In this document: one piece after another, positions 11,901 to 18,850 of the stretch
Layout: every line of letters begins with the position of its first letter
Position numbering within the stretch: position 1 is the stretch's first letter
NCBI GenBank assembly: GCA_024642525.1
Contig: JAHEAX010000006.1
Span: 62,001 to 126,000, forward strand
Direction: 5' to 3'
Length of the DNA: 64,000 bases
Origin: Erythrobacteraceae bacterium
GTDB taxonomy: Bacteria; Pseudomonadota; Alphaproteobacteria; Sphingomonadales; Sphingomonadaceae
Position numbers and translations under genes: made by a program
Notes under the pieces: model-generated
Told to the model about the DNA's origin: nothing
The model's input: only the letters and a program-made list of their open reading frames with translations
The model's database searches: none

Positions 11901-12581
11901 GGCGGTGCTATCGAACTTGCCGCAACACGTATCGAAGCCTTGAGCGCATCTGCCCTGGCAGACATTACCGGCGCTTCGATATCCGCCATCAGCACAAGGC
12001 TGGGCCAGAATGACGGTGCGGCGAACGATGCAGGCTACCTTGCCGCAAGTGCAATTACCCTAACTGCAGACCAGGCATTGCTGATCCAGAACAGCGGTCA
12101 GAGCGCGGCGCTGGCCGAAAGGCGCGGGATTACGGCGGGCAGCCTCACCATCAATACTGGCGGCCCCGGCACCATCATTGTCATCAACGGGGTAATCGGC
12201 GGGGAAACCGGCAACGGGGCAATCCCCGTCACCGGCATTTCCGGCACTTTCGATTTCGGGTCGACCATCAATGGCTGCCTCATCATCAACCCTGCGGCCT
12301 GTTTTGGCGGAACCGGTATTGGCAATCCGGGTATCGACAACCCAATCCAGGACCTGATCGACAAGGAGATCGACCCGACCGACGATAATAACCCCGATGT
12401 CGGCCTGAAATTTGGAGGAATGCTGATCGAAATGCGCGAATCCGACCGGATGCGTGAAGACCCCTTGCTGGATGATCCTGTCACTGGTGCAGGTAATGAA
12501 GACCTGTGGACCAGCGACGAGGATTGCGACGATCGGGATAATGCAGGCCCGCTATGTGCGCCTCCAGATGCCGGTGAATAG
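2997..12581 (+). CDS. Giant TpsA / filamentous-haemagglutinin-like exoprotein
   Basis: A very large secreted adhesin-like protein of about 3194 residues. The open frame begins at 2913, but the ATGs at 2997 or 3000 sit behind AAAGGA (2985-2990) and give a clean signal peptide ending in PVLAQ. The TPS secretion domain covers about the first 300 residues. INWTTFN, VLNRI, IDGTV and a SPGG variant of the NPNG motif are all recognisable there, followed by VGSLVLTSS. The rest is beta-helix. A Gly-rich section with GGxGGxG loops runs from about 6.1 to 9.2 kb, then short-coil T/V/A-rich repeats run to about 12.2 kb. The tail (12350-12578) is strongly acidic. After the signal peptide I count only six cysteines, in three close pairs. 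There is no VENN motif or recognisable toxin tail, so a contact-dependent inhibition role is not supported. Confidence 0.9.
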   Translation: MMDRNTGQSAISTGRGTGLRKRWLAGGSALAGAAAALAFAPAPVLAQSVPSSAPTIQPTMQRAPARQISTLGSPMLEQVQREVPVLADTQALPTVSAIASRAYIDAKGVSIDAPVVPPPSGNTASSPPGTQTTGAFSITNAPLTGSVTTLTSTVAPAPGDTNTDGVNVLATANYLASEVNFTPGSLSTGSSDLVELLTGQAIINWTTFNPGGAGIDVTFLPSGAQLDFTSALDSYTVLNRIFTPGFDSAVRIDGTVTSNTLFGSGTGGNVWFYSPGGMIIGSTATFNVGSLVLTSSAIDSIGGAGSAINFAGVAETNTAVVIENGANISALDQGSYLAIVAPRIEQGGTVNVNGSVAYVAAEQAQLTINNGLFDITVGLGSGDANGIVHTGTTTGPASQGLVDNNGLVIDADARAIHMVAVPKNTAINMLVGGNVGYQAASAAAVTENGRIILTAGTGTTVTGDISNAAGTADTASAVPGGSISVANATFNSSVDIFASDSVDLRQSGTDNLIIGGDLRDDYDLSVVAGNSIDIGITDTASITVLGDLSLRAGVDPATGGTVNVTLAAAQPDPNDLGQELPPGYALPREMAIGGSFIVDASASGADDFATIRNNGGTGIGQDAAAGSINFDVSGGSSLIVGGNLVLDASAQGGKGEIRNGSGTAGDITVNAGAGTKTIISGGLIVDAGVIAAQSGKIAGNGLGLLGSDSVAGDISITLAGDQFSAGFMQLNASAQGSDGSDSSAAQSNDASAGSITLDITGGTTRLGSLQMNAAAEAGVGFDSAGTPVSGVAGRGGVNLALANDGTLLDVAGGIAIDASTSGVVAAPVGSTVRLSALDTGANGGIVSGGFLSIDTTAANGAAGAVTTAGSTIIEAANGNMDFSDIDINAAASPSGDGFSNDNGTGDDFQGGDVSLLATAGGRISALTAYVNSSGLGAQDVGGNGIGGTITVDANDAAINFGSTGLYAAGRGGVGLDPANSSLTGSATGGTINLGVSGAAGQLAFGDLFADVSAAILFNVEQGSGAFTGGGGSAVAGSLTVNVDGGVFTGNSVNINAGGMGGVGGQLPVPGTLGVIDPVLMEAPEIASLFGFDGGAIAAAPAVMTVGPLAASSGAPASGLPSAGDGGTGQGGTVIFNLNGGAASVLNLFVNADGNGGAGAFGDINAGTRAGSGGDGTGGAVTFNALAGTLDVTDTLSVSAQGNSSFGGSGGFGAGSEGGDGGNGFGGNATFNLNGTATVTAGIIEVTTDAFGGQGGSSGGTFDGTGNPLPGLAGGFGGDGFGGTSSFNNTSGSISFGQFTVSANGAGGNGGDSFGFGSGDSIGTGGTGGNSVGGTATINLGQDDNSGNFYTIQAAAIGGTGGIGMDSGHGGAAQGGTAQMVVNNVAANLLGLTLDATAAGGAGGFVDGNGGIGGTGGDAAAGTVLLDVNGAGGSFAAAQVLQLLADATGGAGAAGGFASGALAAGIGGAGGDAVGGQVQVISRNGASLDYSSAFSTNARGFGGAGGTGGGDFTGIAPADGGAGGASTGGSILLSATNGGVLDAGNVSAEHQLNANAIAAIGGDGGTGGSLPGGNPGANGLVTGGNVTLLANGAGSTIGFSGGLRADVSAIGNLDIRNGATGADATGGSALVSIANGGAITIAEAAFFDATATASFGDLGANAGGGGSAIAGNVDVSIASGSLSGTVVTIDVSADNSLAVGATGIGGAGGAGGLAQAGSVTIDNAGTMSATGIAVFANAIAAAGGIGDTGQTGGAGGTATAGTILVTSANDLAGLTSLEAVAGATGGAGGTGGSNAGGGTGGAAIGGTVAIDLTGTGAVLAGLSNLVLDADAVGGSGGTGGTGDGVTPAGSGGLGGDALGGSALLALNGAGATIIVDSGLANISASGFGGSGGFGGGNFLGGTSGVGGDGGNGTGGAVTLEAGSGTIISLDGGGEPFSFYSIGVGGFGGAGGNVDMVNGGIAGAGGNGGAGIGGSPTLRAIGGTINGTDILVSADGIGGDGGIGGNDGAIILGASGNGGDGSGGSALLELLDGSPGIIAFANAEVDANGIGGFGTVPGNTAAGRVDIRDLSVETGGLFNFASLSVDALGLAALPGSGVFFVAGSGANSVAGDFTVITSGDIDYAFDGTGQWLVGGNTLLSAGGNISVTHTNNGGGTISIDTAGSFDAFAAGNFSAAAQSILASGTTLSVRADGSLFANDLRATGVIDASAGFDATIVNAAVTGPPVTVNVGAGTLVVNGIFISAGGDNNPTLETFDPAYNAAITGTVTSTGQISVTAGGNAIFAAGSSTRADNGLTVTTGDDIIIGAGALVEAAAAPATAPDVADPFGGFNNLVLDAGGLARSGVLSTPALTPIASIANQGDIVGNGFAAILYANAIDGSGGTITASSISAEIADAPAAGLAQGNDNGLLGASCLEGNVCLGTIFADNRIEVGQNSNNDVIQLVVEQASISANDILVTTRNDIVMGTAGFPTAIDAANVFAVTSLTGDVDLRDAVVTSGQIAISAAGSLLGNGSLTSANDIGITVGQDIAALLIDTGGQLTDVANVGGAAEAQYNVPGAIAVGTLRQGAIDVNIAAGAGNSFGTIEVAGGANIALSAGNAGAGDVFLGAATTATDIDLAGDNAAFTTLDAAGNVTVTTPGTITGTDITSAGDIAFVAGGTVNVANVTAAQAGSGIVTIAGDGGIALGTLTANSADLAAVTGTVTVGDVDVTGLVTASGTGVQLASAGALNATATATAGTVDILSAGDLSVSGAVASGDITLASTGGSASVTGAVTSGGAIDISAAVDAVFSGAATAGTSLDVTAAGLVDVQAAITGALVNILSADLAIGAGGSIGRSDLTSGVNLTTAGDIALGGAGGSGTGYEIDNGEFSRIFSAGDVTISALSGASGPANIVIGDLAIAAGDGSAPNIGNIGSAGGLFINASGDIDVAGAMALANAGAGNVIGLSAGSSIRLDIVSGSIEARNAGGGLGGAIELAATRIEALSASALADITGASISAISTRLGQNDGAANDAGYLAASAITLTADQALLIQNSGQSAALAERRGITAGSLTINTGGPGTIIVINGVIGGETGNGAIPVTGISGTFDFGSTINGCLIINPAACFGGTGIGNPGIDNPIQDLIDKEIDPTDDNNPDVGLKFGGMLIEMRESDRMREDPLLDDPVTGAGNEDLWTSDEDCDDRDNAGPLCAPPDAGE

Positions 12582-12652
12582 CGGCACGGGCGCGCAAGCC
12601 AGGCCGACTGCAATCTTGACCGCGGCCACAGGCGGAGTGCAAGGCGCGCAGC

Positions 12653-14116
12653 ATGAATGACGCCCCGCTACAGCTGTTCAACAGCCTGACCCGCAGCCTT
12701 GAGACCTTTGTACCCGTCCATGCCGGCGAAGCGCGCGTCTACACCTGCGGGCCGACGGTCTATAATTACCCGCACATCGGCAATATGCGCGCCTACGTTT
12801 TTGCCGATATCCTGGGGCGCACGCTGAGCTGGAAGGGTTTCAAGCTTACCCACATCATCAACATCACCGATGTGGGTCATCTGACCGACGACGGGGATGC
12901 AGGTGAAGACAAGCTTGAAAAGATGGCCGCCGAAAAGGCCCGGCAGGGCGAGAAGGCGGATATCTGGCAGATCGCGAAACATTATACCGAGGCATATTGG
13001 GATGATGTAAAGGCGCTGAACATCCGCCAGCCGGCCAAATGGTCGATCGCGACAGATTATATCGCGGACATGCTCGATTTTGCGAAATCTATCGCAGACA
13101 AACATTGCTACGAACTTGATAGCGGGCTTTATTTCGACACGTCTACCGTGGCGGATTACGGTCGGCTGGCCCGTGCTGTGACCGAAGATGGCGAAGGCAG
13201 GATCGATACAGTCGAAGGCAAGCGCCATGCGGCGGATTTCGCCATCTGGCGCAAAACCCCGCCAGGCGAAAAACGGCAGATGGAATGGGATTCGCCGTGG
13301 GGCAAAGGTGCGCCAGGCTGGCATCTGGAATGCTCGGTCATGGGCGAAAGGCTGCTCGGCTTTCCGTTCGACATTCATACTGGCGGGATTGACCACCGCG
13401 AAATCCACCATCCCAATGAAATTGCCCAGAACCAGGCATTTTGCGGCTGCGGCGGGCTGGATGATGCCCGCAATTCTGGCGCGCGCATCTGGATGCACAA
13501 TAATTTCCTCGTCGAAAGATCAGGCAAGATGTCGAAAAGCGCGGGCGAATTTCTGCGCCTGCAATTGCTGATCGACAAAGGCTACCACCCGCTCGCCTAC
13601 CGCATGATGTGCCTGCAGGCGCATTATCGCAGCGAGCTGGAATTCAGCTGGGAAGGGCTGGGTGCCGCGCTCACCCGTTTGAAGCGCATCGTCATGGCTG
13701 CCGAGCGGTTGCAGGATGTGGCCGCGACTTCGGCTGACCATCCGAAACTTGCCCCGCTGCTGGACAAATTCGATGCGGCCATTTCGGATGATCTGAATAC
13801 TCCGATTGCGCTGACAGCGCTGGAAGATGCTCTGGCGGTGAAGAAGATAGACCTGGGTCAGAAACGCGCATTGGTTGAACAGATGGATGATGTCCTCGGC
13901 CTCGACATATTTGGCATGACGCGTGAAAGCCTGCGTCTGCGACCCAAGGATGCGCAGCTTTCCGATGCAGACATCGAAGATGCGCTTACCCGCCGCAATC
14001 AGGCCCGCGCAGACAAGGATTTCGCCACCTCGGATGCAATCCGTGATGATCTGGCGGCCAAAGGCGTAGAAGTGATGGATGGTGACCCGCTTGGCTGGGA
14101 GTGGAAGCTCAGCTGA
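12653..14116 (+). CDS. cysS: Cysteine--tRNA ligase
   Basis: Class I aminoacyl-tRNA synthetase charging tRNA-Cys in the cytoplasm. The HIGH-type signature is PHIGN (His41) just after the zinc-ligand Cys32 in TCGPTVYNYP. A second zinc cysteine lies in LECS (Cys227), with the further zinc and active-site histidines in GGIDHREIHHPNE. KMSKS is at residues 292-296. A DALR-type helical tail ends the protein. At 487 residues it is full length. It starts 71 bases after the giant exoprotein gene. Its stop overlaps the next start as TGATG, so the RES-domain gene downstream is translationally coupled to it. Confidence 0.97.
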   Translation: MNDAPLQLFNSLTRSLETFVPVHAGEARVYTCGPTVYNYPHIGNMRAYVFADILGRTLSWKGFKLTHIINITDVGHLTDDGDAGEDKLEKMAAEKARQGEKADIWQIAKHYTEAYWDDVKALNIRQPAKWSIATDYIADMLDFAKSIADKHCYELDSGLYFDTSTVADYGRLARAVTEDGEGRIDTVEGKRHAADFAIWRKTPPGEKRQMEWDSPWGKGAPGWHLECSVMGERLLGFPFDIHTGGIDHREIHHPNEIAQNQAFCGCGGLDDARNSGARIWMHNNFLVERSGKMSKSAGEFLRLQLLIDKGYHPLAYRMMCLQAHYRSELEFSWEGLGAALTRLKRIVMAAERLQDVAATSADHPKLAPLLDKFDAAISDDLNTPIALTALEDALAVKKIDLGQKRALVEQMDDVLGLDIFGMTRESLRLRPKDAQLSDADIEDALTRRNQARADKDFATSDAIRDDLAAKGVEVMDGDPLGWEWKLS

Positions 14117-14601
14117 TGCGGCTGTGGCGGCTCACCCGTGCGCCGTTTGTGGCATTGAACGGGGCAGGGCCGCTGCAATGGGGTGCGCGTTATTCCTCGC
14201 CCGGCAGGCCTGTGGTCAATTTCACGTCAGAGGCGGGCCTGGCAGTGCTGGTGGTGCTGCGATACCTGCCGGCAGACCCGGCGGATCGGGCGGACATCCC
14301 CGATGATTTCGTGCTGGGCTATACAGAAATCGAACAACTGCCCGTCAGCATTGCCGATGATGGGGACGAGGATGCCATTCGCGCTGAAGTAGATCACTGG
14401 CTGGATGAAAGGAGTTCGCTCCTTGCCTCCATCCCCTCTCGCGTATTGCCCGAAGGCGATATTGTGATGATGAACGTGGCTCATCCTGATGCGCAATTTG
14501 TGCCGCCGCTGGTAACGCGCCCGTTTGACTTCGCCCAGTGTCTTCACCGCCCGCCTTCCTCTTTCCAGCCCATGCTCGACAGCTATCGGAAAACCCTATG
14601 A
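14116..14601 (+). CDS. RES-domain protein without an adjacent antitoxin
   Basis: 161-residue protein with the RES fold known from NAD+-degrading toxins of the Xre-RES systems. It shows RLTRAPF..LNGAGPLQWGARYSS near the N-terminus, PGRPVVNFTSE, then IPSRVLPEGD and NVAHPDAQF near the end, matching the usual RWNSxGxPVVYTSE / VPS..P / N..HP pattern. Two positions look substituted: the usual YTS tyrosine reads NFTS, and the helix that normally carries a glutamate reads AVLVVL. Activity is therefore doubtful. The start is the ATG overlapping the cysS stop; no other spacing is sensible. The usual Xre/ParS-type antitoxin gene is absent on both sides. The 3' end overlaps the dehydrogenase gene by 4 bases (ATGA). 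It could be a domesticated or degenerate RES protein. Confidence 0.75.
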   Translation: MRLWRLTRAPFVALNGAGPLQWGARYSSPGRPVVNFTSEAGLAVLVVLRYLPADPADRADIPDDFVLGYTEIEQLPVSIADDGDEDAIRAEVDHWLDERSSLLASIPSRVLPEGDIVMMNVAHPDAQFVPPLVTRPFDFAQCLHRPPSSFQPMLDSYRKTL

Positions 14602-15548
14602 CCATTGCCGTACTTTCCGCCCTGATCCGCCCTGCAATCGAAGCCCGCCTGCCTGACTGGGTGGAACCGCGCTGGTTTGCCACGGGCGAGGAACTGATGG
14701 AGCTGGTTGGCGAGGCAGAGATCGGCTGGTTCGACCTTTATGACCATGCCCAGATGGCCGAGGCCGTGAAGCAGGCAGGCAAGCTCAAATGGTTCAATTC
14801 CATCTATGCCGGGCTCGATTTTTTGCCGCTGGACGTGTTGGCAGAGCGGGGCGTTACCGTCACCAATGGCGCAGGCATCAACGCCATTACGATTGCCGAA
14901 TATGTCCTCATGCTGATGCTGGATTATGCCAAGGGCTACCGCGATGTTGTCCGGGCGCAGGACCGGCGCGAATGGCTGCTGGATTCGCCGGGCAAGATGG
15001 AACTGGCCGGGACCAGCGCCCTGCTGCTTGGCTATGGCGCAATCGGCAAGCTGATTGAAACGCGGCTGAGGGCTTTCGACGTTGACGTGACAATAGTGCG
15101 CCGTTCAGCCGCAGCAGGTTCTGACCGAAACGTTCTGGGGCCGGATGAATGGCAATCAAAACTGGGTGGCTTCGACTGGGTCGTGCTGGCAGTGCCAGCC
15201 ACGCCCGAAACTGACGGCATGATCGGCGCTGCCGAACTGGCCGCGATGAAGAACACCGCCGTGCTGGTGAATATCGCGCGCGGGACAGTGGTTGACCAGG
15301 ACGCGCTGGTTGCCGCCTTGCAGGAAAAGCAGATTGGCGGTGCATTGCTGGATGTGACGACGCCTGAACCCCTGCCAGCCGACCATGTGCTGTGGACGCT
15401 GGATAATGCCCATATCACCATGCACCTGTCCGGCCGCGCCCAGGACAAGATGTTTGCCCGTTCAGCCCAGCGCTTTCTGGAAAACCTCGGCCGGTACCAT
15501 CGCGGCGAAACGCTCGAGCCATTGTTCGACCCGGCGCGGGGATACTGA
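14598..15548 (+). CDS. D-isomer-specific 2-hydroxyacid dehydrogenase
   Basis: NAD(P)-dependent oxidoreductase of the D-2-hydroxyacid dehydrogenase family, 316 residues. The Rossmann motif GYGAIG lies near residue 145. The catalytic Arg is in NIARGTVVD, the Glu in TTPEPLP, and the His in ITMHLSGR. The ATG at 14598 overlaps the RES stop (ATGA) and is preferred over the longer open frame from 14538. The substrate cannot be read from sequence; glyoxylate/hydroxypyruvate or a similar 2-keto acid is possible. It is the third gene of the apparent cysS-RES-dehydrogenase operon. Confidence 0.9.
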   Translation: MTIAVLSALIRPAIEARLPDWVEPRWFATGEELMELVGEAEIGWFDLYDHAQMAEAVKQAGKLKWFNSIYAGLDFLPLDVLAERGVTVTNGAGINAITIAEYVLMLMLDYAKGYRDVVRAQDRREWLLDSPGKMELAGTSALLLGYGAIGKLIETRLRAFDVDVTIVRRSAAAGSDRNVLGPDEWQSKLGGFDWVVLAVPATPETDGMIGAAELAAMKNTAVLVNIARGTVVDQDALVAALQEKQIGGALLDVTTPEPLPADHVLWTLDNAHITMHLSGRAQDKMFARSAQRFLENLGRYHRGETLEPLFDPARGY

Positions 15549-15719
15549 TCGCCGCTTCTGCAATACAGGCGGGCAGCAGGTGACTTATCCTGCGCCCTTT
15601 GTTACCCCTGTCGCGGTTAGGAACGGGAATGGCTCAAAAGCTGGCTTTCCCGTCACGAGGTCGCGTAATTTTGGACAAGGCGGCACCTGTTTCAGGTGGC
15701 CGCTGCGGGGGGAAACGCG

Positions 15720-17375
15720 TTGGCCGACACATCAAAAGCATCAGACCTTTTCATCGAATGCCTCGAAGCGGAAGGCGTGGAATATATTTTCGGCGTTCCG
15801 GGGGAGGAGAACCTTGATTTTCTCGATTCCCTGTCACGGTCAGAAACAATCCAGCTGGTGCTGACCAGGCACGAACAGGGCGCCGGCTTCATGGCGGCAA
15901 CCTATGGCAGGCACACTGGGAAAACCGGGGTCTGCCTTGCGACACTTGGCCCCGGCGCGACCAATTTCGTCACAGCTGCTGCCTATGCGCAGCTGGGCGG
16001 TATGCCGATGATGATGATCACCGGCCAGAAACCGATCAAGAAATCCAAACAGGGCCGTTTCCAGATATTGGACGTGGTTGCCATGATGGGGCCGATCACC
16101 AAATATGCGCATCAACTGGCGGCCGGCGATAATATTCCCAGCCGCGTGCGCGAGGCATTCCGGCTGGCAGAAGAAGAAAAGCCTGGCGCGGTCCATCTCG
16201 AATTTCCGGAAGATATTGCGGAAGAAAAAACCGATTCCCGCCCGATTCCAAAATCGGTCGCCCGCCGTCCTTCGGCAGAAGTGAAGGCCGTTCGCCAGGC
16301 GGTGAAGGCCATAGAGGACGCCAAGGCACCCGTGCTGGTGATTGGTGCAGGCGCCAATCGCAAGATGACCGGGCGCATGCTCAACCAGTTCATCGAGAAA
16401 ACCGGCATCCCCTTTGTTACCACCCAGATGGGCAAGGGCGTGATTGATGAACGCCACCCGCTATTCCTCGGTTGCGCGGCGCTTTCCGCAGGCGATTTCT
16501 GCCATAGGGCGATCGAGGATGCCGATTGCATCGTGAATGTCGGCCATGACGTGATCGAAAAACCGCCATTTTTCATGAAGCCCAACGGGGTGACAGTGGT
16601 GCATCTTTCCACCCGCACCGCAGAAGTCGATCCGGTCTATTTCCCGCAGATTGAAGTGATTGGCGATATTGCCAACGCCATCTGGCAGATCAAGGAAGAT
16701 ATCGTGCCGTCGGGCCGGTGGAAATTTGGCCACATGCTGGAATATCGCAAGGCAGAAGTCGCCCATACGCAGGCGCTGTCAGAAGATGCGCGTTTCCCCA
16801 TATTCCCGCCGCACCTGGTGCAGCAGACACGCGACTGTATGCCGGAAGACGGCATCATCTGTCTCGACAATGGTGTTTACAAGATCTGGTACGCGCGCGG
16901 GTTCACTGCCTATCTGCCTAACACGGTGCTGCTCGACAATGCGCTGGCCACCATGGGCGCTGGACTGCCATCTGCCATGATGAGCGCGATGATCTATCCC
17001 GAACGCAAGGTGATGGCCATTTGCGGCGATGGGGGGTTCATGATGAACAGCCAGGAAATGGAAACCGCCGTACGGCTGGGGCTGAACCTGACAGTGCTTA
17101 TCCTGCGGGACGATTCCTATGGCATGATCCGCTGGAAACAGGCCAACATGGGTTTTGAGGACTGGGGCCTCACCTATGGCAACCCCGATTTCATGATGTA
17201 TGCCGAAAGCTACGGCGCGAAGGGCCACCGGGTGGAAAGCTCGGACCATTTACGGCAAGTGCTGGCGCATTGCCGCGATACGCCGGGCGTCCATCTTATC
17301 GATTGCCCGGTCGATTATAGCGAGAACGACCAGATCCTGAATCACGACATCAAGGAACTTTCGGCAAAGCTCTGA
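15720..17375 (+). CDS. Thiamine-diphosphate enzyme, acetolactate synthase large-subunit type
   Basis: ThDP-dependent enzyme of the acetolactate synthase family, about 551 residues. The catalytic Glu is in the N-terminal segment TRHEQGAGFMA. The cofactor motif GDGGF followed by LRDDSYG lies in the C-terminal third. The central domain carries IGAGANRK. I prefer the TTG at 15720 because GGGGGGA lies 6-7 bases upstream; a GTG at 15696 would add 8 residues. No small regulatory subunit (ilvN) is adjacent, and the next gene 25 bases downstream is an aldehyde dehydrogenase. A catabolic or specialised role, rather than the branched-chain biosynthetic enzyme, is therefore plausible (inference). Confidence 0.88.
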   Translation: MADTSKASDLFIECLEAEGVEYIFGVPGEENLDFLDSLSRSETIQLVLTRHEQGAGFMAATYGRHTGKTGVCLATLGPGATNFVTAAAYAQLGGMPMMMITGQKPIKKSKQGRFQILDVVAMMGPITKYAHQLAAGDNIPSRVREAFRLAEEEKPGAVHLEFPEDIAEEKTDSRPIPKSVARRPSAEVKAVRQAVKAIEDAKAPVLVIGAGANRKMTGRMLNQFIEKTGIPFVTTQMGKGVIDERHPLFLGCAALSAGDFCHRAIEDADCIVNVGHDVIEKPPFFMKPNGVTVVHLSTRTAEVDPVYFPQIEVIGDIANAIWQIKEDIVPSGRWKFGHMLEYRKAEVAHTQALSEDARFPIFPPHLVQQTRDCMPEDGIICLDNGVYKIWYARGFTAYLPNTVLLDNALATMGAGLPSAMMSAMIYPERKVMAICGDGGFMMNSQEMETAVRLGLNLTVLILRDDSYGMIRWKQANMGFEDWGLTYGNPDFMMYAESYGAKGHRVESSDHLRQVLAHCRDTPGVHLIDCPVDYSENDQILNHDIKELSAKL

Positions 17376-17400
17376 GATTGGTTGGGCAACGGAGATAAAA

Positions 17401-18846
17401 ATGGTCAAACTGAAAGACGTCTACCCGCTCTACCTCAACAACAGGGCGGAGCAGCCCAATCAAGACCTGGAAGTGACGGATAAATTCACCGGAAAGGTCG
17501 CGTTTCGCACCGCGCTGGCAACGCCTGATATCATCGACAAGGCGATTGCAGGCGCTGCGGCGGCTGCCGAGCCAATGGCGCGGCTGGCCAGCTATGAAAA
17601 GCAGGACGTGCTCAACCATTGCGTGGCGCGCTTCAAGGAACGGTTCGACGAACTCGCCTATTCCCTGTGCGTGGAAGCGGGCAAGCCGATCAAGGACGCA
17701 GAGGGTGAAGTCACCCGGTTGATCGACACGTTCCGCATCGCGGCAGAAGAAGCCGTGCGGAATTATGGCGAAGTCCAGCCGCTCGATATTTCAGAGCGGG
17801 CCAAGGGCTATATGGGTATGTGGAAACGCGTGCCGATTGGCCCGTGCAGCTTCATTTCGCCGTTCAATTTTCCGCTGAACCTTGCCGCCCACAAGATTGC
17901 GCCGGCCATTGCGATGGGCTGCCCCTTCGTGATGAAACCCGCCAGCATGACCCCGCTGGGCGCCATTATCATGGGTGAAGTGCTGGCGGAATGCGACGTT
18001 CTGCCCGAAGGCGCATTCAGCATCCTGCCTGCCAGCCGCGACGGGGCTGACCTGTTCACCACGGATGAACGGCTGAAATTGCTCTCCTTCACCGGTTCTC
18101 CCGGTGTGGGCTGGGACCTGAAGGCAAAGGCCGGCAAGAAGAAAGTCATTCTGGAACTGGGCGGCAATGCGGCGGTGATTGTCGACAAGGATGCAGACCT
18201 CGATCATGCGCTGGCGCGGATCATTTTTGGCGCATTCTACCAGTCCGGCCAGAGCTGCATCGGGGTGCAGCGGATCATCATCCACGATGATATCTACGAT
18301 GAATTCAAGGCCATGCTGGTCGCCAAGGCTAAGACGCTGGTTTCAGGTGATCCCAAGGACCGCAACACCTTTATTGGCCCGATGATTTCCGAAAAGGAAG
18401 CAACCCGCCTTGAAGGCTGGATCGATCAGGCCGTGGATGCAGGCGCAAAGCTGCTGTGCGGTGGCAGGCGTGATGGCAACATGCTGGAAGCAACCTTGCT
18501 CGAAGGCGTCCCGCGCGAATGCGACGCCAGCAAGGAGGAAGCTTTTGGCCCGCTTGCCAACCTGTCCAGTTTCTCTGACTTTGCAGAGGCACTGGAACAG
18601 GTGAACGATTCAAAATTCGGGCTTCAGGCGGGCATTTTCACGCGTGACATCCACCAGGTGCTGGACGCATGGGATGTGCTGGATGTCGGCGGCGTAGTGG
18701 TGAATGATGTTTCATCCTATCGCGTCGACAATATGCCCTATGGCGGCGTGAAGGATTCCGGCCTCGGGCGGGAAGGTATCCGCTTTGCGATGGAAGACAT
18801 GAGCGAAATTCGCAATCTGGTCATCCGCCGCGAAAGCGCGGGCTGA
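17401..18846 (+). CDS. NAD(P)-dependent aldehyde dehydrogenase
   Basis: Aldehyde dehydrogenase superfamily enzyme of 481 residues. It oxidises an aldehyde to an acid (or acyl product) with NAD(P). The catalytic Cys286 lies in SGQSCIGVQ and the general-base Glu252 in ILELGGNAA. The FNFPLNLAAHKIAP block and the FTGSPGVG cofactor loop are intact. GGAGATAAAA precedes the ATG. It lies 25 bases after the acetolactate-synthase-like gene and is probably co-transcribed, suggesting the pair acts on one aldehyde/2-keto-acid route. The sequence resembles lactaldehyde/phosphoglyceraldehyde-type ALDHs, but the substrate is not decided. It is convergent with the next gene, with 4 bases between the stops. 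Confidence 0.93.
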   Translation: MVKLKDVYPLYLNNRAEQPNQDLEVTDKFTGKVAFRTALATPDIIDKAIAGAAAAAEPMARLASYEKQDVLNHCVARFKERFDELAYSLCVEAGKPIKDAEGEVTRLIDTFRIAAEEAVRNYGEVQPLDISERAKGYMGMWKRVPIGPCSFISPFNFPLNLAAHKIAPAIAMGCPFVMKPASMTPLGAIIMGEVLAECDVLPEGAFSILPASRDGADLFTTDERLKLLSFTGSPGVGWDLKAKAGKKKVILELGGNAAVIVDKDADLDHALARIIFGAFYQSGQSCIGVQRIIIHDDIYDEFKAMLVAKAKTLVSGDPKDRNTFIGPMISEKEATRLEGWIDQAVDAGAKLLCGGRRDGNMLEATLLEGVPRECDASKEEAFGPLANLSSFSDFAEALEQVNDSKFGLQAGIFTRDIHQVLDAWDVLDVGGVVVNDVSSYRVDNMPYGGVKDSGLGREGIRFAMEDMSEIRNLVIRRESAG

Positions 18847-18850
18847 CCGG

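Noticed and set aside
4559-11995. Large minus-strand open frames antisense to the exoprotein (4559-5707, 5891-7036, 7643-8773, 10106-11383 and others)
   Set aside because: They are Pro/Ala-rich mirror images of Gly-rich codons in the real gene, have no motifs, and their codon use does not fit coding DNA.
2913-12581. Contact-dependent inhibition (CdiA/CdiB/CdiI) system
   Set aside because: No VENN motif, no toxin-like C-terminus and no small immunity gene before cysS.
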